Notes: a model not told the origin generated them from the sequence alone. Positions 12,403-24,264 are shown, numbered from the stretch's first letter. The stretch is DNA of 64,000 nt from Jacaranda mimosifolia (GCA_018894105.1 CM032124.1:5875501-5939500); one strand, 5' to 3'. A program made the numbers and translations.

Positions 12403-12776
12403 TTGTTCCTAGTCAGTGTGAAGGCATACCAAATTGCATTTTCTTAAATAATTGTTTTCTGTTATTAAATTGAGACTACATATATATATATATATTTATC
12501 AATGTATACATTAATTTATTATACACTATGCATATCTGGCTGGCCGTAGTTAATTAGAGTTTACTTCTAATGGTCATGAGAATAAGCTCATTCATATGAA
12601 TCAATCATTAACAAATTGCAAGTTGCTAATTAACTATATGTACTCTGTCCAACTTGCATACTTTTTTTGATTGCTTGCCTCATCAAACCAATTAAAATTT
12701 TCATAAGGACAAATTTGTGCCCGAATTAAATCAATGATGCTGGCCATTGGTACTAAAATGCCTCTTATGATCTCTT
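12403..12776. repeat. Second copy of NLR upstream block
   Basis: It is homologous to 9685-10030 and lies nearer the NLR start. A MITE is inserted at its downstream end. Confidence 0.75.
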
Positions 12777-13232
12777 AGGTAATGTTTGGTTATATTTTTC
12801 TGCGTGATTTTAATATATGTTTGGGAGAATGAATGTTGGAAGTAATATTAGAGATTTCGAAAGTTGTATTGACGAATATAATGGATTTTTGGTTATGTTT
12901 TGGGAAATAGTTAAAAATTGATTTTGGAGAGTTTTAATATATTTATTTATGTTTTGAGGAAGATATTTTTTACTATAATAATCAAATTAATGCTTATTGT
13001 TGGGTTTTTGGATTGAAAGTGGAATTCAGTAATTTTTTTATTGTTAAAATAATAATAAAATATATATGATATATAATATATGTATATATATTAGAAAATG
13101 AAGAAGTTTTGGGGATAATGAATAATAGGAGATGATGTTTTGGAAAAATTATTTTTAATATTTTAAAGGAAAAATAAATATATATTTTCCTAAAACAATT
13201 TTATTTTGGGAAACATAATCAAGCACTCTCTT
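12777..13232. mobile_element. MITE of the ATGTTTGGTTA family in NLR promoter
   Basis: It begins GGTAATGTTTGGTTATA and ends with the complementary style GGGAAACATAATC. It interrupts a tract that is continuous in the first upstream copy near 10010. The target-site duplication is not clean, so the borders are accurate to a few bases. It lies about 130 bp upstream of the NLR ATG. Confidence 0.65.
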
Positions 13233-13357
13233 GATTTTTATATATTTAGTTTGGCTTTCATCCTTAATGTTAGCATCCTCAAGCCTATTAATATGCATTA
13301 ACAAATCTCCATTACACACATACAAAACACACACACACACTCTCACACAAAACACAG
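13233..13357 (+). promoter_or_regulatory. Putative core promoter and 5' UTR of NLR1
   Basis: A TTTTTATATATTTAG tract near 13236-13250 could serve as a TATA box about 110 bp before the ATG. A CA/CT-rich leader (13316-13357) follows. The same CA-rich leader precedes the pseudogene ATG at 59166, but the TATA-like part is absent there. This is inference only; no transcript data were available. Confidence 0.35.
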
Positions 13358-14329
13358 ATGGAGGATGCTGCTGTAGAATTCCTTCTGGAAAACCTAAAAC
13401 AGCTACAGCTCCATAAGGCCCATCTAATCTCCAACGTCAAAAATCAGATCCAATTGCTTGAGAGCAATCTATGTTTGTTCAAAAGACTCCTCAAGGACAG
13501 AACAGAAAACCGGGACGACGAGAAGACCCTGAAAGATGTGGTTAAGCAGATCATACGAGTCGTTTACGAAGCAGAAGATGCGGTCGAAGCCTTCGTGAGC
13601 CAGGCGGCGGACAAAGGGCTCGAGAAATACTTCAAAAGGGCTTTTGATGCTCCGGCAAAGCTTCTCACTACTGTCGTCGAACAGGTTGAGTTAACAGGCG
13701 CAAAGGTCAAAGAAATATACGATCAGAAGAAGATATATTTTGGGGAGTCTGACACACGGACAGAACAAAAGAATCTAGAAGAAGAAAATAAGGTAAACTA
13801 ATACTGTTAATTTACTCTCCCCTTCTTGGAAATTTACTTTGAGATTAATTAGTTAACCAATTGTAAGAATATTCAAAAAAAAAAATTGCATTTTCAGTTT
13901 TGACTTTTGAGATTCATTCCGAAGAACCGAGGGTTATGTTTGGTTATGTTTTATGTTTGATTTTATTATGTGTTTATTGTGTGTTTTGGGAGAATGAATA
14001 ATGAAGGAATTGTGGGAGAATGTAATTGATGTTTGGTTATGTTTTTAAAAATAGTAAAAAATGGGTTTTGTGGGTTTTGATATGTTTGGTTATGTTTTTT
14101 AGGGAGCATTTTTTATTGTAGATGTCACGTTGTTGCTTTTGTGTTGGTGTTTGGGGGTAAAATTTGGTATTAAAGAATTTTTTTAATTCTAAGGATAATA
14201 ATAAAAAATATTGTGTATATATGTATGTATATATAGTGAAGAGATATGATTATATTGTAAGTTTGTAATGATTAAGTGGGTTGTATTATAATATTTTATG
14301 AATTTATTTGTTAGTTGATATTTTTTTAT

Positions 14330-14375
<46 letters not shown>

Positions 14376-17300
14376 AATTACTATTATTATTATTATTATT
14401 ATTATTATTAAATTTTATTATTTAATATGAGAAAGGAGAGGAGAGAAGTGGGGGTTGGACGGCAGCAGGGGGTGCGATGGCAGCGGAAGTGCCTTGGAGA
14501 AGGCAAAATTAAGTGGTTTTTGGTTAATAGGTGAGATATTGAGGGGGGTTTTTGGACATTTAACTGTAGCAAAAAATGAAAAAAAAAAGAGTTATATGTT
14601 TGGGAATGTTCTCCCAGAACAGGCTTGTTCTGGGAGAACGTTCCCAAACATAGCCAAGGTATTTATAGTAATGGGATTTGCAATATACATGTGTTTCAGC
14701 TAGAGGTGTCAAATGAGCCTGACCGAGCTAGCCCGACTCGTTTAACAAACGGTTAATGGCGGTCTCGGGCTGAGCCGGGCCAGCTCGCGAGCTGTTCACG
14801 GTCCAAACCGTGACAGGTTGAAAATTGAAAAGTCCGACTCGTCTCAAAATCGACCCACTATATAGATGAATCGGTTTATATATGAGCCGAGCTACGCAGT
14901 CCGGCTAGTGAGCTGGCTCGTGAGTTGGCTAGCAAGTTTCTTTTTTTTTTTTTTTTTAAATGAATTTAAAATTTTGAAGTTTTTATATTTATGTGATTAT
15001 TAATATTTTTTTCAATACTTATACTTTTTTAAAAGATTTAATAATTTATATTTATGTGATTTTTAATATTTTACAACACTTAAATTTTTATAAAAACTTA
15101 GAAATTTATACTTGTATTAATTTTTTTTTTATCAATTATATTTTTTCAAAAACACCACCAAATAAGGTAGTGAGAGGTTTGGCATGGACCCTTCTACTCG
15201 TCATTAATTTAAAAAAAATAATTACATAGAGGTAGATTTGACCAAATCTCTAAATGAAAGTACATAATAATAACAAAAATAAATAAATAAATAAACAACA
15301 TTTTAATATCTAAACATCTAAACATGTCCAATGATAAATCGGTTGTTCACTCAAGTGATCTAATCGCTTTTGAATTGAGATGCGATGGTGGATGCGGTTT
15401 CAAGCCATTTTTCATCATCTTCTTCAAATTGAAGTAATATGGTGTTCACCTTTCTCAATTTTTTTTTTATAATTTATAATTTTTATAATTTATAATTTAT
15501 AATTTAAAAATTAAAATTTCTTAATTATTGATTTATACATTTATAAACTAATAAATTATAAATTATACATTCTTAATTATAAATTTATAATTTATAATTT
15601 TTTAAAATTAATAGTTTGTAATTTATAATTTAAAAATTATAAATTGATAATCTATAATTTAAAATTTATAAATTCTTAAAGTTTTAAAAATTATAATTTA
15701 TAATTTAAATTAAAAAAATATTGTGGGCTAGCCCACGAGCTAGGCTAGCCCACGGTCCTTCACGGTCCCAGGTTACAAAATTTCAGCTCGAGACAGGTTT
15801 TCAAGCGAGCATGTCCAATCCAGTCCATATTAAAAAATTAAACGAGCCAAGTTGGGCCGATTTTTTTTTAGTCGGGCCGGGCCAGGCCGCCTGGCCCGTT
15901 TTGACACCTCTAGTTTCAGCTTTATAAAGTTTTTTAGCTTTATATAATATAACTTAATTTTCGCAATTATATATAATATACTCCTAAATCAGACATATTA
16001 TTTTTAGTGATGTTTTTAAAAGCTAAAATAGTGCCCATTCTATTTATTCCAAACAAAAGTTCTCCCAAAATATTGTTGTTCAACATAAAAGTTTTTAGTT
16101 ATTTTTTTGCCTTAAGAATCATTAAAATTACTTGCGAATTTTTATGTTAACTTATATATACAAAGAAAATTCAAATCCAAAAATATTGTCCATAAAATCT
16201 AGAATTTGGAGCTGATACAACTCCCCTGCCCCCAGCAAATATTATACTCTGTTCCAAATTTATTACCTTTTTTTTTTTCAAGATACTCCAAGATAAAGTT
16301 GTTTTTCTTAAAGTACGGATTTTTTTCATAACTATTCACCATATTAGTTAGAATATTGATATAACACCCCTAACTACAAATCAACTACTTTATTTTTAAA
16401 ATTTTTAGTTAGCTTATATTCGTAACTTTGCACGGAACTAAAAGGTACCTAGGGAATTTACAATTCTCTTAGGCCGTTTGAATATATAAATAGGATTAAT
16501 AAATTACATTGATATAGTGGGATTACAATATCTAAGATAAGATAATATTGTGTTTGTGTTTTAGGATTATGTATTTTAGATATGTATTTATCTTATCAAT
16601 CCTTTGTATGGATATAAAGATTAAATAATTAGATTACTCAATTTACTAAAATAATCATTATAATAAGACAAGTTCAAACTCTAATATTTTCATTCATGGT
16701 TATAATTGTCAAATGATTAATTTCTTTGTCCCACTCTCATTTTGGATTACACAATCTAGGCCATCTTCTAGAGATTAATTATCAAATGAAAATAGAATTG
16801 TGGACCGAACCCTTTATCTATTATGAACTTTTGTCACTTCATCCAAACACTTAATGGGGCTTGTCAATATAATCTATCAAACCTCATCCAACAATCCAAA
16901 TGTGTCCTTATTGGGCCATCTTAAAATAACTTTTCTGAAAAATGTTTTTTTTTCTTTTTTTCCTCTAAACTAGCCTTTCAACTAATTTTGACATTGGTAA
17001 CTTTCAACCAGTATAGTGTAATAAAAAATTTATACACACTATCAAAAAATTAAATATCTATTACAAAAAAAATATTACGAAATTAATTTTGTAGGTATAG
17101 ATACAAAATATAGCTACAAATTTTTGTAGTAAATATAATATTTTTAATTATAATCTACAAAAATTGTTAGTTATCAATTGGTAGCATTATACTTCTAGAG
17201 TCTAACAGATTAATTATGCATTATTAGTATGAAAATTAATATATATATATATATATATGCAGAAGAATGATCATCAACTATGAATTGATCCTAGTGAAAA

Positions 17301-20034
17301 TTAACTATAAGAGCATCAACTTCGAATTTGACTTAGACAAATAACCAAAGTTATTAAATTTTTAGCATTAGTTGTAAATTAACTATAGTTGATGCTCTAG
17401 TTTTTTATAGTGACATTTCAACTCCTATCTAGCAAAAATTCTGTCTGCTCAAACCGACTAAAAATACTAAAACAGAAGCATGATTTACTTATGTGATGGC
17501 GTGAATTTCTTCCTAAATCCGAAATTACTAATACTTGAAATATTCACCCATATATATATATATATGTATGTATATATACATACACATATATATATGCATA
17601 TGTGAACCAAAAGTATTGTAACTTTTTATGTTTTGTTTACCAGTTCCAACTATATAGATGCATTAGCAAAAAGGGAATCCATTAGGAACTTGTGTTGTCT
17701 GTCTTCTAAGGATATTGATTTCCACTTAGCTTGTTGTATTTATTATTAAGAGATGACGAAATTTATGACGTGATCAACATGGTTATTTATCATCAGGTTC
17801 CCACAGTGCGGCAAGAAAACGTCGTAGGTTTTGAAGATGAGGCAGAAAAATTAATACGTTATCTCACTGAAGAAACTGATCAACTCGATGCCATCTCCAT
17901 CGTTGGTATGGTTGGTCTAGGCAAGACAACGCTAGCTAAGAAAATATTTCATGATCCGAGAATCAAATACGAATTCCCCATTCGTCTATGGGTTGTCATC
18001 TCTTTAGGGTTCAGAAAAAGGGATGTTTATATTGGCATGCTTCGGGACTTGAATTTGATGACGGAGGATATGTATCACAAGACTGATGGAGAGATTGCAC
18101 AAACACTGTGTGCACGTTTGGAAAGAGAAAAATTCTTGATTGTCTTAGATGATATGTGGACGCCAGAAGTATGGAATGATCTTCGAGATATCTTTGATTC
18201 GAAGAGCAACGGGGTGAGTAAAATATTGATAACCACTCGTAACCCAGTAGTGGCTATGCATGCGAGCCGTCATGGATACACCCACACGTTGCGTTTCCGA
18301 AATCGAGAAGAAAGTCAGTTAATGTTCCAACTCGAAGTATTTGGTAAGCCCGAGTGGCCTTCTTCAGACGTGGAAATTCTTGGAAAATATATTGCTGACC
18401 GATGGAGCGGTCAGCCACTTGGAATAATGTTGATCGCTGGAATTCTAAAAGGAAGAGGTGAAAAGTATGAGAATTGGACGAAAGTTGCTGAAGCGCTGCG
18501 AGCCTTTAATATTTATGGAGTATATGATAAGATGGAAAATGTCGTTTCTTTTTGCTATGGCATGTTACCGTATTACCTGAGACCATGCTTTGTATATTTG
18601 GGAATGTTCCCGGAAGACTTTGATATCCCCGCAAAGAGATTGATCCTCCTATGGATTACACATGGCTTCATACGACAAAAGACTCCAGGGGGAAGCATGG
18701 AAGAAACTGGAGAGGAGTATCTCAAGGACCTTATTGAAAGAAACCTGGTAATGACCACCAAAGTTAGTCCCAACGGAAGAATTAAAACATGTCGTGTGCA
18801 CGACTTGGTACATGACTTCTGCCTACGTGAAGGTGAAAAATATTTTTTCCAAGAAATAGAAGGATTAATTTCTGCGAGTGATTCTAATGATGATGATGCT
18901 ACTGCTCGGAACTTACTTGAGTACCGTCATATTTCAATTCATTCTCAAGTTGTGAGTTTCCTCTCGTCACGACCTTATGGTCCACGTGTTCGTACTTTTT
19001 GCCATTTCCTGAGAGAAGAAACCATTTTGTTACCGGAAAACGTTGCTTCCATCCCAGATGCTTTCAAACTACTCAGAGTGTTAGATGTGAAGCCCCTTAG
19101 ATTCACAAGATTCCCGTTCTACCTAACCCAATTAATTCATTTGAGGTACATCTGTCTTTCCAGCGATTTCAAGGTTCTTCCTGAAGACATCTCCAAGATG
19201 TGGAATATTCAAACTCTTATAGTTGACACAACTTCGCGTGTCCTGGAAATCAAAGCAGATATATGGAAGATGATTCATCTGAGGCATCTAGAAACCAATG
19301 CATCAATTATTTTGAGACAGAGTACTAAGACAGAAGGTGATCACAATAATCAAGTTGAAAAGATCCAAACACTTGCCAATATATCACCTGAAAGTTGCAT
19401 ACAAGTGTTTGAAAGAGCCAGAAACCTCAAGGAATTGGGCATCAGGGGGCAATTAGCCACATTAACAATGGGGGAGGATGACAACAGCAATGGTGGATCA
19501 TTTTCAAGTACTCCATTTGATGGTTTGAGAAAATTGGCCCACCTTGAAAAATTGAAACTATTGAATGATGTAGGTGCTAGTCAGTTGTCCGGCCTTCCTC
19601 CATCCAACAAATTTCCATCAAAACTAATGAGCCTGACACTATCATTTACTTTTCTTGATTGGAAACATATGTCTATCCTCGGAATGTTGGAGAACCTTAA
19701 ATTACTCAAGTTGAAAAACAGTGCATTCATGGGAGACTGTTGGGAAACAGGTGACAATGGTTTTCCTCAACTTGAAGTGTTGCAAGTTGAATACACAAAC
19801 TTAGTTGTCTGGAAAGCTTCAAGCAGCACTCATTTTCCTAAGCTTCAATACATTGCACTTAGGAATTGTGAGCAACTCGAAGCACTTCCTTTTAGCCTCG
19901 CAGATGTATCAACCCTAAGGGAAATACACTTACACCGTACTACTAAATTGGCTGCTGCTTCTGCCAAGAAAATTCAAGGGCTCACAAAAGGAAGAGAAAT
20001 TGAGCTCTCTATTTATCCTCTTGAATATGAATGA
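13358..20034 (+). CDS. CC-NB-ARC-LRR immune receptor (R1-like NLR), two exons
   Basis: This is a predicted intracellular immune receptor. Exon 1 (13358-13792, 145 codons) encodes an Rx-type coiled coil with the EDVID-like motif EDAVE at residues 73-77. It ends in AAG before GTAAAC, phase 0. Exon 2 (17797-20034) follows a CATCAG acceptor, also phase 0, for about 890 residues in all, normal for the family. NB-ARC motifs by residue are: P-loop GMVGLGKTT 182-190, kinase-2 LIVLDDMW 259-266, RNBS-B SKILITTRN 286-294, RNBS-D CFVYLGMFPEDF 409-420, and the MHD-type VHDLVHDF 479-486. An irregular LRR domain runs from about 565 to the end. The GLPLA motif is altered to GQPLG (350-354), whereas the nearby pseudogene keeps GLPLA. 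Both splice sites are conserved in the paralogue, which supports the model. R1/RPP13-like affinity is from recognition; pathogen specificity is unknown. Confidence 0.88.
14335..14410. repeat. (AAT)n(ATT)n palindromic microsatellite
   Basis: A run of AAT units is followed by ATT units. It can fold on itself. Confidence 0.9.
14595..14652. repeat. 27-bp near-perfect inverted repeat (hairpin)
   Basis: The arms 14595-14621 and 14626-14652 pair with one mismatch around a four-base loop. The outermost bases are also the MITE terminus. The hairpin lies in the transcribed intron of NLR1. Confidence 0.85.
14701..15912. mobile_element. Non-autonomous hAT element in NLR1 intron
   Basis: The terminal repeats TAGAGGTGTCAAA and TTTGACACCTCTA are perfectly complementary. 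They are flanked by the 8-bp direct repeat GTTTCAGC (14693-14700 and 15913-15920). Subterminal GC-rich tracts with GGGCC and GAGCT motifs face each other, and the middle is AT-rich with TTATAATT repeats (15465-15715). The paralogous intron has a single unfilled site near 60155-60170. There is no transposase frame. Confidence 0.9.
16472..16907. mobile_element. Tourist-like MITE in NLR1 intron, TTA TSD
   Basis: The 436-bp block starts GGCCGTTTGAATA and ends ATCCAAATGTGTCC. It is flanked by TTA at 16469-16471 and 16908-16910. The equivalent place in the pseudogene intron (about 60728) lacks it. Confidence 0.7.
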
Positions 20035-20640
20035 TATATATCCCCCTGATTCGTCTGGCTTAAATGTGTAACCTTCAAAGGTACGCAATAACAGACTCCT
20101 GTGTGAATTTGGTTGTTTCTTATTTTTCTTTATGTTCTTGACATGGAGACTGTACAATATGATCTGATGTTTTCATGAGATGTTTCACTCAAAGACCTTT
20201 ATTCTATTGATTGTTTTCTTATTATAAATCAGGTGTTTTATGAAATTCTCTTGCATCTTTCAATTTGATACCATATCTTGGCTACGTGCTTATGTTGCTT
20301 GAATTTCAAGCGTAGGATTAATAGAATGAAGTTACTTTGTTTTACATCACCTCTTAGTCTTGGTTTTATACTAAGTAATTGAGTTAGTTATACTATATTC
20401 TCCACCGCCTCATTTAACCCCAGATTTCATATTTTGCAAAATAAAAATTATATAATAAACAAAATAATACAAATTGAAATTTATTGAATTTGATCAAATC
20501 CCCTTATTCTTCTCTTCAAGAGCATAGATTTTGAGCTTTGATCTTCCTCAAAGTTGATTTGTTATTCAATAATATTAGTTTGAGTATTTCAAATAATAAT
20601 CTCGAACCGAATGTTGCAATTGATGAGTTCCACATAATAA
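20035..20640. other. NLR1 3' UTR and downstream DNA
   Basis: No further coding sequence is visible. A polyadenylation signal could not be fixed with confidence. The pseudogene lost the equivalent part, so no comparison is possible. Confidence 0.45.
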
Positions 20641-20734
20641 TCTCGAGCCTTCTCCAATGTTGTCTTGCATATTTAGATGTAGGATGTGCTCTGTGTCTTT
20701 GACTTCTTAATTACAAGATACGATTTGGTTACCC

Positions 20735-20816
20735 AACACTAGTTACCTGGCCTGATAGAGTCTGCCCAGGTAGCACTCCAAACAAGAGCAAGCGCATCCC
20801 AAGTCGGGGCACTACA
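20735..20816 (+). mobile_element. 3' end of a gypsy LTR (fragment)
   Basis: The tract ending CAAGTCGGGGCACTACA resembles the GTGGGGGCGCTAC end of the element at 1013-4811. Immediately after it, the sequence resumes the repeat tract found uninterrupted at about 27805. The start of this LTR was not located. Confidence 0.5.
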
Positions 20817-21101
20817 CTTATTTAGTGAGTTAAATATGATTATAGATTTTTTTTTAATTATTTTATGAGATAGAAATCTATATTGCAATTTTGGATAAAT
20901 AAAACATGATATTTTAGTTATAATAGATACATTGATGGTATTCAAATAAAAAGTAAAAGTGAATAAACAACCAATGAAAGTTTTTCAATTGAATTAAAAA
21001 AAAAAAAAAACTTAATATTCTAAGAATTTGATATTTGGCCAAAATTACACAATTAGAATCAAAATTGCATAATTAAATAAGCACAAAATTGTATTATATA
21101 T
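20817..21101. repeat. Third copy of the 5940/27810 tract
   Basis: It is closely similar to 27805-28057 and to 5935-6115, in the same orientation. This shows that a piece of the duplicated unit also exists between units A and B. Confidence 0.7.
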
Positions 21102-23522
21102 CACTACAAGAAAAGAGATTAACTACGGCATATATTTTGTGGCGGTTTGTCCCAACTGTCACAAAATATGTTATTTAAAGGCAATTCTACGACAGTTTCC
21201 ATAATCGCCGTGGAATTAATACATCTAGTGGCAGTTTTAAATAAAGCGTTGTAAATTTAAGAATATCTGGTGGCGGTTAAGATAACCGCCGCAAGATGAA
21301 GAATATTTCGTGGAGGTCCTAACGGCCATCAAAGAAACAAATTATCTACATGAATTTCTATATTATTGTTCCTTTAGCTTATTGGCTAGGCCTTAGTTTA
21401 CTTTAAAGGGTTTTGGTTCACAATTTAATATCTATTTATATATGTAGTCCCTATATAAATATGTAATGCCAATTATTTCTATAAATATTTTTTACAAGTT
21501 CCTAAAATAAATTGTTTTATATTATAAGCTCTTCTATAAAATGTAAGAAGTGTTCACTTACTTTTAAAATTTGAACATACTCCTGTAACAATTTAAACCA
21601 TATGAATTTTAAGTTTATATTTTATTCAAACACTTCTATGCTTATTTTAATAGATAAAACTTGATAATGTTATAAGCTTAAAAAATTCTTATAACAAGAT
21701 CATGTAGGAGACAATAACATCTTTTTAGTAAAAACTTAGCCAAACATCCACTTAGTCAGTTGCCAACTGGTTTTTCCAATATCAATAAGGTAAATCAATC
21801 AATGAAAACCATTAATATTTTGCTTGCTTGTTATGGAATTGTTTTGAGTGTTGTATGAATGTTGGTTTTCATCTATAGAATTTTGGTAATGCATACAATT
21901 TATAGGTTTCAGATATCTTGGGTTTTGTTTTTTATTTGGGCTCTGTTTTTTATTGGGTTTGTTTGATGTAATAGAGACTAAAGAGGTTGGGTGCATCGTA
22001 GGCTTGTAGTACTATGTCCTTACTTTATGTAAAACCATGCTTCGAATCTCCTTTTAACCCCAAAAAGCCACTCCAGAAACATATATTCCTATCCATTCTC
22101 TAGCAAGAATAGCAATTATATTTTTTTGTCTTCACTTGTACTTTGTTCTTTTTATTAATTGTTTGACCAGCCCATTCCATTAGCAAATTACAGATCAATT
22201 ATGTGTTTTGGGACCATATTATATTCTCCTATTTTATGTTATAAATAATGTCCACTCAGACGTATATAAAAATTATCTTGAATCATGTTAGTTGTTATGT
22301 ATACATCCTTATTTATATTGATATTTTTCCATTGATTTTAATTGTAGAACAGAGATTTGGACTCACAAGCACCTGTAAGACGTTCATCCTTAGATAGTCA
22401 CTACCCACAAAACTAAGACCCATCATCTCATGCCTAGTTGATATGTTATTTTGATATTATTGATGTTACTTTCTGAATAGTCGAATCATATAACATGAAT
22501 TCAACTTGATATATACTTGATGATATTTTTTGGGTTGACCTAAGATATGTTATTTTGATAGTTTGTGATTGTTAAACTAATCCAAACTTATTTGATGTTT
22601 ATACTGGTGTTATTTGTTCTATTCTGGTTTGTTGCTTAAAATTGTTAGTAAATATGTTATTTATAGTTAATCAGGGTATAGAAAGAAATTATTTGCATCA
22701 TTTGTGTAATAGCTACATTAAAAATTGATGTGGCATGTGTACTAAAAATTATAAAAATAACAATAAAAATTACTGCAGCGGTGAGTAAAACCAACGTGAG
22801 TGTCAAAGCTTAAAAAAGTAAATTCATCACAGTAGTCAAGCAATCGCCATGCAATTTTGAAATCACCGTGATATGATAAATATTGCGATGGTCACGACCA
22901 CCACGAATATAAAGTTTTTTTTTTTTTTTTTTAATGTTCTCACAAGCAATAAGTCAAAGATGACATTACTAGTATATACTAGTACTGTCATCTTTGACTT
23001 ACTGCTTACTAGTATTGTCATCTTTGACTTACTGTATTGTATACTAGTACTGTCATCTTTGACTTACTGCTTGTGAGAATGTTAATACTAGCACTATAAT
23101 CTTTGACTTACTGCTTGTGAGAATGTTAATATAAATTTATATATCTTTTAATTCCTATTTAAATTAGGGATGGAGTTAAATAAAAGGCACATCTTGAGTG
23201 TGGAAAAAGTGAGATTATAGAAATTTATTATAGTGGTTTTTCAACAGTCGCAAAATAAAAAAGCTAATGAATAAAATGATTGCGACAGTTTTTCAATCGC
23301 CGAAAAAAATATAAACTAGAACAATTAAAATTATCGCAGTGGTAACCGCCGCTAAATGATTAAGAAAGGCTGCAAAAATATTTGCGGTGATCATTCCAGC
23401 AATTAGTTTTAATCGTCGCAAAATGATCTACCGACACCTATCATGGTAGCGGTTTACGAACAACCACAGGGAGCATGTAGTGGCGGTCAAAACCGCCACG
23501 AAATGCAAGAATTGGTGTAGTA
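21102..23522. mobile_element. Non-autonomous CACTA-like element
   Basis: It starts CACTACAAGAAA and ends with TTGGTGTAGTA, whose complement is TACTACACCAA (last base drifted). Subterminal blocks at both ends carry repeated short motifs of the GGCGGTT/AACCGCC type, as expected for CACTA transposase binding sites. No transposase frame is present. The 3-bp TSD is not recognisable. Confidence 0.75.
22933..23128. repeat. Foldback and tandem array around GTCATCTTTGACTTACTG
   Basis: One inverted copy at 22933-22968 is followed by four direct copies of an 18-base core, several with a CTTGTGAGAATGTTAAT tail. The array lies inside the CACTA element. Confidence 0.85.
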
Positions 23523-23533
23523 ATATAGTCGTA

Positions 23534-24264
23534 CTAGCATGTGCCTAGTGTGATGCACCAAAAATAATTTATTTTATAATAATATTTATTTTACTTCATA
23601 TGATTAAAACATGAATTTGTAATTATTTTTAACATTTAACAAAAGAAAATTTATTACTAATTAAATAAAATAATATAAATATTTTAATTAAAAATATTAT
23701 GATTGAAGATAATTTATACTTAAATAAGTTATAGAATATCAAGAATTGCTAACTCTAAGTTTATAAATCATATAGAAATTTATAAAAAGATAAAACTTTA
23801 AAAAAAAAATCAAAGAATTAAGAAAATAGAAATAGCACAAAATATTTTACTAAATACACTTTTTAAATTATATATATACTTATATATTTTGAAATGATAA
23901 ATAAGCAAATGATTTTTTTTAATGTAAAGCTTTTTTGTATGAAGTTCTTAATAATTTGGAAGTTATCGCTACCTTTTCATGACATTTGAGAATTTTAAAT
24001 GTTAATATTTTTTTTGTAAGAGTAAATATATAACCTCTTTGTACTTTATCTATGAAAGTAACTTACATTAGGCTATTGATTATTTGACAACTAATTCAAT
24101 AGATAGTTTGTAACATACAATTTTATAAGCTAAAATATCTCTTAATATCCCATATAACTCTAATAAGTAAAATTTATTTATTTTTATTTATATATACAAT
24201 TATTTTATTATTTTTGAAGTTACTAATTAACATATATTATGTGTATGAAGAATATAATAAGTAA
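23534..24264 (-). mobile_element. Helitron-like 3' portion, inverted copy
   Basis: On the minus strand it ends GGCACATGCTAG followed by T. It is the reverse-orientation homologue of 5190-5934. Its other side is cut by the MULE at 24265. Confidence 0.45.

Larger units (their letters stand above)
13933..14655. mobile_element. MITE-like insertion in NLR1 intron (ATGTTTGG ends)
   Basis: The ends read GGTTATGTTTGG and the complement of GGCTATGTTTGG. The paralogous intron at about 60121 lacks the whole block, so this is an insertion after duplication. The interior carries an AAT/ATT trinucleotide palindrome (14335-14410) and a strong hairpin at the right end. The TSD is short or damaged (GAGG and AAGG). 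Confidence 0.65.
13793..17796 (+). other. NLR1 intron (4.0 kb), swollen by transposons
   Basis: It runs GT (13793) to AG (17796) and joins phase-0 exons. The homologous pseudogene intron is 2.27 kb (59989-62254). Three insertions explain the excess: a MITE at 13933-14655, a hAT at 14701-15912, and a Tourist-like MITE at 16472-16907. The last 155 bases (17641-17796) are strongly conserved between copies. Confidence 0.8.

Noticed and set aside
17731..17796. Use of the 17731 triplet as the start of a CC-less NLR
   Set aside because: The codon there is TTG, not ATG. The CATCAG acceptor at 17796 joins in phase to the coiled-coil exon at 13792, and both sites are conserved in the paralogue.
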